Shown here: positions 50,403-58,365 of the stretch, piece after piece
How the letters are laid out: each line of letters opens with the position of its first letter
Position numbering within the stretch: position 1 is the stretch's first letter
Assembly (NCBI RefSeq): GCF_018138715.1
Contig: NZ_JAGSHX010000006.1
Location: 868,001-932,000, forward strand
DNA length: 64,000 bases
Source: Streptomyces asiaticus
Lineage (GTDB): Bacteria > Actinomycetota > Actinomycetes > Streptomycetales > Streptomycetaceae
Direction of reading: 5' to 3'
Notes under the pieces: generated by a model
Seen by the model: only the letters and a program-made list of their open reading frames with translations
The model's database searches: none
Told to the model about the DNA's origin: nothing
Made by a program: the position numbers and the translations under genes

Positions 50403-50465
50403 GCCGAGGGAACGGCACCCCTCCCGCTGAGCCGAGGGAACGGCACCCCTCCCGCTGAGCCGAGG
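50382..50465. repeat. Three perfect 28-bp tandem repeats spanning the MFS stop codon
   Basis: Identical units at 50382-50409, 50410-50437 and 50438-50465, beginning GAACGGCACCCCTCCCGCTG. The TGA of the permease is in the first unit. Confidence 0.95.
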
Positions 50466-50528
50466 AGCAGTCGGCGTGGGCCCGGACACGGCGCCGGGCC
50501 CACCGGTCAACGGCGTCGGGCAACGACG

Positions 50529-51344
50529 TCAGGGCTTGCGGGCCACCGCCCCGTACATCGCGATGTCCTCGTCCTTGATGTCCTCGGTGGCGGTGGCGTC
50601 CGGGCGCCACTTGTGGACCTGGGTGAGGCCGGGCTCGACCAGCTCGAGGCCGTCGAAGAACCGCTCGGCCTCGGCCTCGGTGCGCAGCCGCATGGGCATG
50701 TCGCGGGCCGCGTACTCACGGGCGACCCGGGCCACCTCGTCCGGCGCGAAGTCGGCGGTGCCGATGGACATCGCCAGGTAGCTGCCGGAGGGCAGCGGCT
50801 CCAGGAGGCGGTTGACGATTCCGTAGGCGTCGTCTTTGTCCAGGACGAAGTGCACGATGGCGATCACCGTCAGGGCGACCGGCTGCGTCAGATCGAGGGT
50901 CTCGCGGAGTTCGGGGGCCCGCAGGATGGTGGCGGGCTCGCACATGTCCGCTTCGACATACGCGGTCCTGCCCTCGGGGGTGCTGGCGAGCAGGCCCTGG
51001 GAGAGCGTGAGCACGATGGGGTCGTTGTCCACGTAGACGACCCGGGAGTCCGGGGCCACCGCCTGGGCGATCTCATGGAGGTTGGGCGAGGTCGGGATGC
51101 CGGTGCCGATGTCGAGGAACTGCCGGATGCCCGCCTCCTCGGCCAGATAGCGCACGGCTCGGTTCATGAAGTCGCGGTTGGCCCGCATATGGATCGGCAG
51201 GGCGGGCCACTCGCGGGACATGGCGATGCCCGCTTCCTTGTCGGCCGGGTAGTAGTCCTTACCGCCGAGGATGTAGTCGTAGATACGTGCCGAATGCGCG
51301 CTCTCGGTGTCGATGCGGTCGGCCGACCATCCGTTGTCGCTCAA
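50529..51344 (-). CDS. SAM-dependent methyltransferase (DUF574/Methyltransf_19 type)
   Basis: 271 residues: N-terminal 'SARIYDYILGGKDYYPADKEAG', SAM site 'FLDIGTGIPTSPNLHEIAQ', acidic 'VVYVDNDPIVL' and 'IVHFVLDKDDAYGIV'. Very common in Streptomyces, often beside WhiJ-type regulator modules as here; substrate unknown. ATG start; ends near a run of tandem repeats. Confidence 0.88.
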   Translation of the reverse strand: MSDNGWSADRIDTESAHSARIYDYILGGKDYYPADKEAGIAMSREWPALPIHMRANRDFMNRAVRYLAEEAGIRQFLDIGTGIPTSPNLHEIAQAVAPDSRVVYVDNDPIVLTLSQGLLASTPEGRTAYVEADMCEPATILRAPELRETLDLTQPVALTVIAIVHFVLDKDDAYGIVNRLLEPLPSGSYLAMSIGTADFAPDEVARVAREYAARDMPMRLRTEAEAERFFDGLELVEPGLTQVHKWRPDATATEDIKDEDIAMYGAVARKP

Positions 51345-51447
51345 GGCGTCCCCTCCCAGTGGATCGTCAGTTCGCTGTTGGTGTGGCCCCCGGTCGCGCG
51401 GGCCTGGACGGGCCCGCGCGACCGGGAAGGATGTGGTGCCGTGGCGG

Positions 51448-51684
51448 CTAAAACAGGAAGTCGGCGTCGCCGTCCTTCACACCCGCCAGAAACCGGGTCA
51501 TCTCGTTCGTGGTGAAAACCAGTGCGGGGCCGTCGGGGTCGGTCGACTGGCGCAGCGCCACCCGTCCGCCGTGCAGCTTCTTGGCCTCGACGCAGGCACC
51601 CCCGGCGTCGTCGCTCCACGGCTTGGACCAGCCCAGGGCGCCGAGGTGGTGGGAGGGCATGCCGCTGCGTATGTGGTGGTGCAC
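51448..51684 (-). CDS. DUF397 protein (partner of the HTH regulator)
   Basis: 78 residues with DUF397 landmarks: 'GWSKPWSDDAGGACVEAKKL' and 'VALRQSTDPDGPALVFTTNEMTRFLAGVKDGDADFL'. GTG start one base after the HTH gene stop, with AAGGAG 7 bases ahead. In WhiJ- and Scr1-type modules the small DUF397 protein binds the HTH regulator and relieves repression. Confidence 0.88.
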   Translation of the reverse strand: MHHHIRSGMPSHHLGALGWSKPWSDDAGGACVEAKKLHGGRVALRQSTDPDGPALVFTTNEMTRFLAGVKDGDADFLF

Positions 51685-51685
51685 T

Positions 51686-52627
51686 TCAGAGCTCCTTGCG
51701 AATTGCGCCGAGGACGGCCTCGGTTTTCCTGGCGGGCACCGACTGGGCGCCCATCCGGTCCAGGACCTCGCGATACACCACCACGTCGTCTTCCTTGTCC
51801 AGATACACCGCGCCGACCAGGCCGCTGAGGTAGACGATGTCGGGCAACTCCGGGGCCCTGAACCGGAAGACATGGAACGCACCGGCCCGCATGGCCGGAT
51901 GCGGTCCGCTCCCGAACGGCATGATCTGCACGGTCACCTGGGGAAGGGCGCTGACCTCGATCAGATGGTCGATCTGGGCGCGCATCACGGCCGGGCCCCC
52001 GACCGGCCACCTCAGCACCGTCTCGTCCATCACGACCCACAGCCGGGGAGGGGATTCCCGGGACAGCAGTTCCTGGCGCTGCATCCGCAGGGCGACCCGG
52101 CGCTCGGTGGCCTCCGACGGAGCGTGCGGATTTCCGGCGCTGAGCAGCGCACGGGCGTAGTCCTCGGTCTGGAGCAGCCCGTGCACGAACTGCGCCTCGT
52201 AGGCGCGGATCTGAAGCGCCGCCTGCTCCAGATTCAGATACGCGGCGAACCAGTCCGGCATCACATCGCGGTAGGTGTGCCACCAGCCGCGCTTGTTGGC
52301 CTCGCGGACCGACTTCAGGAAGGTGTCGAGCTCATGCCGGTCGGTGATGCCGTACGTCTGGAGCAGCTTCTCCACGTCCGCGAGTCTGAGCCGGGCCACC
52401 TTGGCGGCTTCCATCCTGCGGATCGTGGAGTGGCTGACCCCGATCGCCGCGCCCGCCTGGTCGTAGGTCAGGCCGGCACGCGTCCGCAGCTCCTCCAGCT
52501 GCCTGCCGAGGATCATGCGGAGGACAGAGGGGGCACCGCCCCATGCGGTTTCCGCCGCCAACGCTCTACCTCCCCACACCGGGCTACGGCTGAAGTCTGT
52601 CACGGTCGCCGACCGCGCGAACGACAT
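51686..52627 (-). CDS. HTH regulator with DUF5753 (WhiJ/Scr1-like)
   Basis: 313 residues: an XRE-type HTH (about 40-95, 'RTRAGLTYDQAGAAIGVSHSTIRRMEAA') and a C-terminal DUF5753 domain ('MPDWFAAYLNLEQAALQIRAYEAQFVHGLLQTEDYARALL', 'VQIMPFGSGPHPAMRAGAFHVF'). The exact start is unsure; the ATG with a G-run at 52627 is used. Upstream an ACTTGCAA inverted repeat probably is its operator. Controls development or antibiotic genes in studied cases. Confidence 0.87.
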   Translation of the reverse strand: MSFARSATVTDFSRSPVWGGRALAAETAWGGAPSVLRMILGRQLEELRTRAGLTYDQAGAAIGVSHSTIRRMEAAKVARLRLADVEKLLQTYGITDRHELDTFLKSVREANKRGWWHTYRDVMPDWFAAYLNLEQAALQIRAYEAQFVHGLLQTEDYARALLSAGNPHAPSEATERRVALRMQRQELLSRESPPRLWVVMDETVLRWPVGGPAVMRAQIDHLIEVSALPQVTVQIMPFGSGPHPAMRAGAFHVFRFRAPELPDIVYLSGLVGAVYLDKEDDVVVYREVLDRMGAQSVPARKTEAVLGAIRKEL

Positions 52628-52640
52628 CCCCCCGATGGCA

Positions 52641-52671
52641 ACTTGCAATTTTCAACTTACCGCTTGCAAGT
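52641..52671. promoter_or_regulatory. Inverted repeat between HTH regulator and ATPase
   Basis: ACTTGCAA (52641-52648) and TTGCAAGT (52664-52671) are exact complements around 15 bases of AT-rich DNA. Likely operator shared by the divergent genes. Confidence 0.6.
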
Positions 52672-52804
52672 CGTTCGTTGCACCTGTCACAGTGGTCACA
52701 CCGTCCGATCACGGTGGGAACGCTTGCGTGGGTACGTCCGTAGGCACTGCGCAGTGCGGGAACGGCACGGTCATGATGCGCAGGCAGACGAAAGGCGGCC
52801 GCTC

Positions 52805-53266
52805 GTGGCTCCCCTCGCCCTTCCCCTGACTCCCCTTCGGACGTCCCGGGAGCAGGACACCCACCCGGGATGTGCTTTACGGCTTCCGTCCACCGCTTCG
52901 TCGGTGAGCACGGTCCGCGCGGCCGTGCGCGAGCGGCTGCGCGCCTGGGGCGTGAGCGCCCAGGTGTGCGATGACGCGCTCCTCGTGGTCTCCGAGCTGG
53001 TCACCAACGTGATCACACACACGCGCAGCGATCACCTGGAGTGCAGGCTGAGCGTCGGCGCGGGACTGCTGCGCCTCGAGGTCGAGGATGAGATCCGGGC
53101 CCACACCCTCCCCGCGCCCCGCACCCCCGACCCCGATGAGCACTGCGGACGAGGGCTTCTGCTGGTCGGCGCGGTGAGCAGCGCCTGGGGCGTCAGGGAC
53201 GCCCCGCACGGGCCGGGGCGGATCGTATGGGCCGAGCTGCCGTCGCGCACGGAAGAGTGTCACTGA
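52805..53266 (+). CDS. RsbW-like ATP-binding protein with a TTA codon
   Basis: 153 residues from a GTG with AAAGGCGG ahead: strand 'CALRLPSTASSVSTVRAAVRERL', N-box 'VVSELVTNVITHTRSD', 'EVEDEIRAH' and 'GRGLLLVGAVSSAWGV' (GHKL ATPase fold). A GTG at 52904 would cut off the first strand, so the upstream start is preferred; then Leu at 52877-52879 is TTA, implying bldA dependence. Forms the third piece of the WhiJ-like module with the divergent HTH and DUF397 genes. Confidence 0.82.
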   Translation: MAPLALPLTPLRTSREQDTHPGCALRLPSTASSVSTVRAAVRERLRAWGVSAQVCDDALLVVSELVTNVITHTRSDHLECRLSVGAGLLRLEVEDEIRAHTLPAPRTPDPDEHCGRGLLLVGAVSSAWGVRDAPHGPGRIVWAELPSRTEECH

Positions 53267-53269
53267 CTC

Positions 53270-53755
53270 ATGGACCGACAGTTTGTTGCCCCTGAGGCGC
53301 CTGAGACACGCGAGATGCCTGAGGCCCCGTCACTCGGCGCGGCGCGCCTCTGGCGAGGCCACCGCGGACGCCTGCGACTCCCCGACGGACTGCCCGCCAG
53401 ACTGGGATACGACGCGGTGGGGATGCCCACGGACATCGGCAGGCGGGTCATGAAGTGTCTGCCCCGCATCGGCTGTGTCTTCGCCGACGACCAGCGGTGG
53501 TGGTGGATCGTGCCGTCGGGGTCGAACATCGACGTCGCCTGGCCGCCGTTCACCAGCTACGCGGTCGGGGCGCGGATGACCGACCTGAGCGGCGAGTACT
53601 CCGGGCGTTCCCGCCTCCCCCGCCTGATCCATCACCCCCAGGACGACTCGCCGTACACCCCGCCGATTCCGCTGTACTTCATGACCTGTCATATCGCGGG
53701 CATCCGGCCCCGCTGGTCACCTGGGGACGCCTCCGGGCCGTCCCGAGCGATCTAG
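53270..53755 (+). CDS. Conserved hypothetical protein
   Basis: 161 residues, starting 4 bp after the ATPase gene. The core 'LPRIGCVFADDQRWWWIVPSGS' through 'WPPFTSYAVGAR' and 'LPRLIHHPQDDSPYTPPIPLYFM' looks like a conserved actinobacterial protein often encoded near RsbW-like ATPases; no known domain or catalytic motif was recognised. Rich in Trp and Pro, no signal or membrane segment. Probably co-transcribed with the ATPase. Confidence 0.7.
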   Translation: MDRQFVAPEAPETREMPEAPSLGAARLWRGHRGRLRLPDGLPARLGYDAVGMPTDIGRRVMKCLPRIGCVFADDQRWWWIVPSGSNIDVAWPPFTSYAVGARMTDLSGEYSGRSRLPRLIHHPQDDSPYTPPIPLYFMTCHIAGIRPRWSPGDASGPSRAI

Positions 53756-53930
53756 GTCCCCTCCCGCGCGCTGCCGCTCCGCATGCGACCCTGCCTCGCC
53801 GACAACGTTGTCCCAAGGTATGGACAAACACTGGAGTGAGTGCTCTGGTAATGCGTGCAGCAAGTGTTCCCTGTGGAAGAGTTCCGCCGTCCTCCGGGCG
53901 GCGGCGCCAACCGGACCATGGAGCAGCAGC

Positions 53931-56300
53931 GTGCTGAAACACTTGTTCCTTCGTTTCCCCTCCCTCCGTCCAAGACGGACCTGGCGGCGGCGCGTGGCGG
54001 CCGCCGTGGTCCCCGCGCTGGCCGCCACCGGTCTGCTCGTCTCCGGCGCCGGCCCCTCCCACGCCGCCCAGGCCTGGGATCCCAAACCCTCCCCGATGAC
54101 GACTCCATGGACGAACCAGGTCCCGGTCTACAACCCGCTGCCGGAGTATCCGCGCCCGCAGCTCACCCGGCCCGACTGGTCCCCCCTCAACGGGATCTGG
54201 GACTTCGCGGTCACCTCCCGCGACGCCGGACAGCCGGCCACGTTCGGTGAGCGGATCCGGGTGCCGTTCGTGCCCGAGTCGGCGCTCTCCGGCGTCCAGC
54301 GCGAGATCACCCAGAATGACAAGCTCTGGTACCGGCGCACCTTCACGGTCCCCTCCGGCTGGAACGGCCGCCGCGTCCAGCTCAACTTCGGCGCGTCCGA
54401 CTGGGAGACCACGGTCCGGGTCAACGGCAAACAGGCGGGAGCCGCCCACCGCGGCGGCTACGACGCCTTCAGTTACGACATCACGCCCCTGCTGAACGGC
54501 GGCACCAACACCGTCGTCGTCTCCGTGTACGACCCCACGGAGACCGGCGGTCAGGCCATCGGCAAGCAGCGCGTCCAGGACGTCACCCCGCACCCCGGCC
54601 ACAGCATCGTCTACACCGCCTCGTCGGGGATCTGGCAGACCGTCTGGCTCGAGCCCACCGCCCCCGCGCACATCACCCGCCTGGACATGGTCCCGCGCCT
54701 GGCGGACAACACCCTGCGGGTCACGGTGCGCGGCGCCGGAGGAGCCGACGGCGCGGGCGTCAAGGTCACCGTCTCCAGCGGCGGTACGACGGTCGGCAGC
54801 GCCACCGGCACCGTGGGCGGCGAGCTCTCCGTGCCGGTGCCGAACGCCCGTCTGTGGACGCCGGAGGACCCGTTCCTGTACGACGTCACGGCCGAGCTGA
54901 CCGGCGCCGCCGGAGCCGACAAGGTCGGCAGTTACACCGGCATGCGGTCGATCGCGGTGAAGGACGTGGGCGGGGTCCGGCGGCCGGTGCTCAACGGCAC
55001 GTTCGTCTTCCAGACCGGCACCCTGGACCAGGGCTACTGGCCGGACGGCATCTACACCGCGCCCACCGACGAGGCCCTCAAGTACGACCTCCAGAAACAC
55101 AAGGACCTGGGTTTCAACATGGTCCGCAAGCACATCAAGGTCGAGCCGCAGCGGTGGTTCTACTGGGCGGACCGGCTCGGGCTGCTGGTGTGGCAGGACA
55201 TGCCCTCGATGGACAGTGGCAAGACCCCGGACACCGCGGCCCGCGCCCAGTGGGAGAGCGAGTACCGCGCCATCATCGACCAGCACCGCAGCTCGCCCGC
55301 GCTCATCCAGTGGGTGGACCAGAACGAGGGCTGGGGCCAGTACGACCAGGCCCGCATCGCCGACATGGTCAAGGCGTACGACCCCTCGCGCCTGGTCGAC
55401 AACATGAGCGGCGTGAACTGCTGCGCCGCCAAGGACGGCGGCAACGGCGACGTCATCGACAACCACAACTACGTCGGGCCCGGCAACACTCCGACGGAGC
55501 CGGTGCGCGCCTCGGTGCTCGGGGAGTACGGCGGCCTCGGCTACCGGGTGCCCGGCCATGAGTGGTATCCGGGTGGCGGGTTCAGCTACGAGGACCAGCC
55601 GAGCATCCCCGCGCTCAACAACCGGCTCGTCGGCCTGCTCGACGGCATCCGGGAGAGCGGCATGCCCGCGGGTGGCCTGTCGGCCTCCGTCTACACCCAG
55701 ATCACGGACGTGGAGAACGAGGCCAACGGGCTGATGTCCTACGACCGCCAAGTGGTGAAGGTCGACCAGGCCCGGGTCCGGGCCGCCAACCAGGCCCTCA
55801 TCGCGGCCTCCCGGTCGGCCGGCGCCACGGTGAAACTGCCCGTCGGGCAGAACGTGTCGATCCGGGTCACCACCCCCGGCTACACCGACCGCTACATCCG
55901 CCACTACGACGGGCTGGGCTTCACGGAGGTGGTGAACGCGGCCAGCGCCGATCTGCTGAAACGGGACGCCACCTGGACGGTCCGGCAGGGTCTCGCGAAC
56001 AAGCTCTGCTACTCCTTCGAGTCCCGCAACTACCCCGGTGAGTATCTGCGCCACCGCGACTTCCGCGTCCGGCGCGAGGCGGGCGACGGCTCCACCGTGT
56101 CCAAGGAGGACGCCACCTGGTGCCCGACCCAGGGCAGCGGTGGCATCCGGATGTCAGCCGCCAACTTCCCCGGACAGTATCTGCGGCACATCAACGCCGA
56201 GCTGTGGCTGGCCCAGTCCGGCGGCAGCCACGCCTGGGACAACCCGGCCGGCTTCACCGAGGACACCACCTGGGCGATCGAGTCGCCCTGGGCTCCCTAG
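53931..56300 (+). CDS. Secreted GH2 glycoside hydrolase with CBM42 (AbfB) domain
   Basis: 789 residues. Signal peptide about 1-45 (cut near 'SHA-AQA'); GH2 sugar-binding domain (about 75-240), immunoglobulin-like domain (about 245-350) and TIM barrel (about 350-600) with acid/base Glu466 ('DQNEGWG') and nucleophile Glu532 ('VLGEYGG'); C-terminal AbfB arabinose-binding repeats (about 640-785, 'RYIRHYDG', 'EYLRHRDF', 'QYLRHINAE'). Family acts on beta-galactosides, glucuronides or mannosides; the CBM targets arabinose-decorated polymers. GTG start with GGAG upstream. Confidence 0.9.
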   Translation: MLKHLFLRFPSLRPRRTWRRRVAAAVVPALAATGLLVSGAGPSHAAQAWDPKPSPMTTPWTNQVPVYNPLPEYPRPQLTRPDWSPLNGIWDFAVTSRDAGQPATFGERIRVPFVPESALSGVQREITQNDKLWYRRTFTVPSGWNGRRVQLNFGASDWETTVRVNGKQAGAAHRGGYDAFSYDITPLLNGGTNTVVVSVYDPTETGGQAIGKQRVQDVTPHPGHSIVYTASSGIWQTVWLEPTAPAHITRLDMVPRLADNTLRVTVRGAGGADGAGVKVTVSSGGTTVGSATGTVGGELSVPVPNARLWTPEDPFLYDVTAELTGAAGADKVGSYTGMRSIAVKDVGGVRRPVLNGTFVFQTGTLDQGYWPDGIYTAPTDEALKYDLQKHKDLGFNMVRKHIKVEPQRWFYWADRLGLLVWQDMPSMDSGKTPDTAARAQWESEYRAIIDQHRSSPALIQWVDQNEGWGQYDQARIADMVKAYDPSRLVDNMSGVNCCAAKDGGNGDVIDNHNYVGPGNTPTEPVRASVLGEYGGLGYRVPGHEWYPGGGFSYEDQPSIPALNNRLVGLLDGIRESGMPAGGLSASVYTQITDVENEANGLMSYDRQVVKVDQARVRAANQALIAASRSAGATVKLPVGQNVSIRVTTPGYTDRYIRHYDGLGFTEVVNAASADLLKRDATWTVRQGLANKLCYSFESRNYPGEYLRHRDFRVRREAGDGSTVSKEDATWCPTQGSGGIRMSAANFPGQYLRHINAELWLAQSGGSHAWDNPAGFTEDTTWAIESPWAP

Positions 56301-56310
56301 CACGACCGCC

Positions 56311-56335
56311 GCGGGCCCCGGCCGAAGGGGCCCGC
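56311..56335 (+). terminator. Hairpin after the GH2 gene
   Basis: GCGGGCCCC and GGGGCCCGC pair around a 7-base loop, 10 bp after the stop; a second GC hairpin follows at about 56343-56370. Confidence 0.65.
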
Positions 56336-56455
56336 GCCCTCCGGCGGCCGCCCCCGCGCGGGCGGCCGCCCGTCTCTCCTCCCCCACGTTCAGCCGCCAC
56401 TTCACTCCTCCTCCACGCTCATGCGCACGGCCCCCCACGGAAAGGCGGGTACGTC

Positions 56456-58306
56456 ATGTCAGCGCGGCTCCACCGTGTCCTCCACGGACTTCTGACCCTG
56501 GCCATCGCCCTGGCCGGTCTGGTCGCCCTCCCCACGCCGTCCCGTGCCGCGACCGCGGTCTGCGCGCTGGCGTGCGACACCCTCGACCCCTCGAAGGCGC
56601 AGCGCGAGACCTTCCCCGTACCGCAGGTGAACCTGGGCGGCCGGATCCTGAAGCTGCACGTCTCCGACCCCGACTCCATGGCCTGGGCCAGCATCGACAA
56701 CGGTGTGAGCGGTGATGCGGTCTGGCTCGACCGGTCCTGGGACCGGGGCGCCACCTGGGAGGGCCTGCTCGGCAAGGCGAGCATCCCCGGCACCTGGACC
56801 GGCACCCGCACCCTGATGTACAACCTCACCGACCCGGTGGGACACCGGCGCGGCTGGATCCGCGCCTGCGCCGACGCCGCCGGTGTCACCTGCACCGGCT
56901 GGGTCTACCCGAAGGTGTGCGACGGCTCGCTCTGCGACGGCGCCGACCCCGCCACCGCGGCGGGCGACGACCGCCCGGTGCCCGCCACCACCCTGTTCGG
57001 GCGCACCATCAGCCTCCATGTCGACCAGAAGAACGCGATGGCGTGGGGCGTCATCGAAAGCGGTGGCACGGGCGACGAGATCTGGCTGGACCGCTCCTGG
57101 GACACCGGCGCCACCTGGCCCGAGGGCTCCTCCCTCGGCCGTACGAGCGTGGCGTCGGGCAAGACCTCGACACGGACGGCCATGTTCGCCACCCGGGATC
57201 CGCGCGGGCTGATGTTCGGCGGCGCGGTCCGGGCGTGCGGACGTGAGGCGAGCCACCAGGAAGGCAGCTGCACGGCCTGGGTCAGACCCGCGCCGAGCCG
57301 GGCGCGCGCCGCCGCTGACGCGCTGATGGCCTCGTACCACCCGTACGAGGGCTGGTGGCGCAGCAGTTGGTGGAACTCGGCCGTCGCGGTCACCTCGCTC
57401 ATCGACTTCGCCCAGCGCACCGGGCGGCACGACTACGACTGGGTCATCGCCCGCACCTTCGAGCAGAACCGCGGCACCTTCGCCCCGGGCGAGCGCAGCT
57501 CCGACGCGGTGGAGGGCCACTTCATCAGCCGCGCCATCGACGACGCGGCCTGGTGGGGCGTGGCCTGGCTGGCCGCGTACGACCACACCCACGAGCGGCG
57601 CTACCTGGACGAGGCGGTCACCATCGCCACTTACGTCCACCAGTACTGGGACACCGGCAGCTGCGGCGGCGGTGTGTGGTGGGACCGGGAGCGCACCTAC
57701 AAGAACGCCGTGACCAACGGGCTGTACCTGTGGCTGACCACGTCACTGCACCGGCGGATCTCCGGCGACACCGTATGGGGCGGCCGGGCGGCCACGGCGG
57801 CGACCTGGTACCTGGGCAGTGGGTTGATCAACAGTGCGGGCCTGGTCAACGACGGGCTCACCGGTGATTGCCGCAACAACGCGCAGACCGTGTGGAGTTA
57901 CAACCAGGGCCTCGCCATCGGCGCCTTCACCCAGCTGTGGCGGTCCACCGGCAACACCCGGTACCTGGACACCGCCCGCCGCCTGGCCGACGCCGCGACC
58001 ACCTCGGCGGCGCTGACCCGCGACGGCGTCCTCACCGAGTCCTGCGACACCGGCGGCAACTCCTGCGACGACAACCAGAAGCAGTTCAAGGGCGTCTTCA
58101 TGCGCCACTTCGCCGACCTCGCGGACGCCACCGGGTCCGCCGGCTACCGGGCGTACATCAAGAAGCAGGCCGACTCGATCTGGGCCACCGACCGCGACCC
58201 CCTCAACCGGCTCGGCCAGCGCTGGGCGGGCACCAGCCCCAACCAGGTGGACTGGCGCACCCAGGCCAGTGCCCTCGGCGCGCTGACGGCCGCGGACGGC
58301 CTGTGA
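56456..58306 (+). CDS. Secreted GH76-like hydrolase with duplicated N-terminal domain
   Basis: 616 residues. Signal peptide about 1-32; two tandem homologous domains of about 105 residues (about 47-150 and 168-285) each with 'WLDRSWD-GATW' and Cys pairs; then an (alpha/alpha)6 barrel of the GH76 endo-alpha-1,6-mannanase family with the paired catalytic Asp362-Asp363 in 'IDDAAWWG'. 'WSYNQGLAIGAF' is also typical. Probably cleaves alpha-mannan or similar chains outside the cell. ATG follows GGAAAGGCGG. 60 bp upstream of the GH43 gene. Confidence 0.9.
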   Translation: MSARLHRVLHGLLTLAIALAGLVALPTPSRAATAVCALACDTLDPSKAQRETFPVPQVNLGGRILKLHVSDPDSMAWASIDNGVSGDAVWLDRSWDRGATWEGLLGKASIPGTWTGTRTLMYNLTDPVGHRRGWIRACADAAGVTCTGWVYPKVCDGSLCDGADPATAAGDDRPVPATTLFGRTISLHVDQKNAMAWGVIESGGTGDEIWLDRSWDTGATWPEGSSLGRTSVASGKTSTRTAMFATRDPRGLMFGGAVRACGREASHQEGSCTAWVRPAPSRARAAADALMASYHPYEGWWRSSWWNSAVAVTSLIDFAQRTGRHDYDWVIARTFEQNRGTFAPGERSSDAVEGHFISRAIDDAAWWGVAWLAAYDHTHERRYLDEAVTIATYVHQYWDTGSCGGGVWWDRERTYKNAVTNGLYLWLTTSLHRRISGDTVWGGRAATAATWYLGSGLINSAGLVNDGLTGDCRNNAQTVWSYNQGLAIGAFTQLWRSTGNTRYLDTARRLADAATTSAALTRDGVLTESCDTGGNSCDDNQKQFKGVFMRHFADLADATGSAGYRAYIKKQADSIWATDRDPLNRLGQRWAGTSPNQVDWRTQASALGALTAADGL

Positions 58307-58365
58307 CACCTCCCCCACGAGCCAACCCGCACGAGCCGTACTCGCATCGACGCAAGGAAGCGCCC

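Noticed and set aside
48337..50465. Short repeats as a CRISPR array
   Set aside because: Units are directly adjacent with no spacers, and no cas genes are present.
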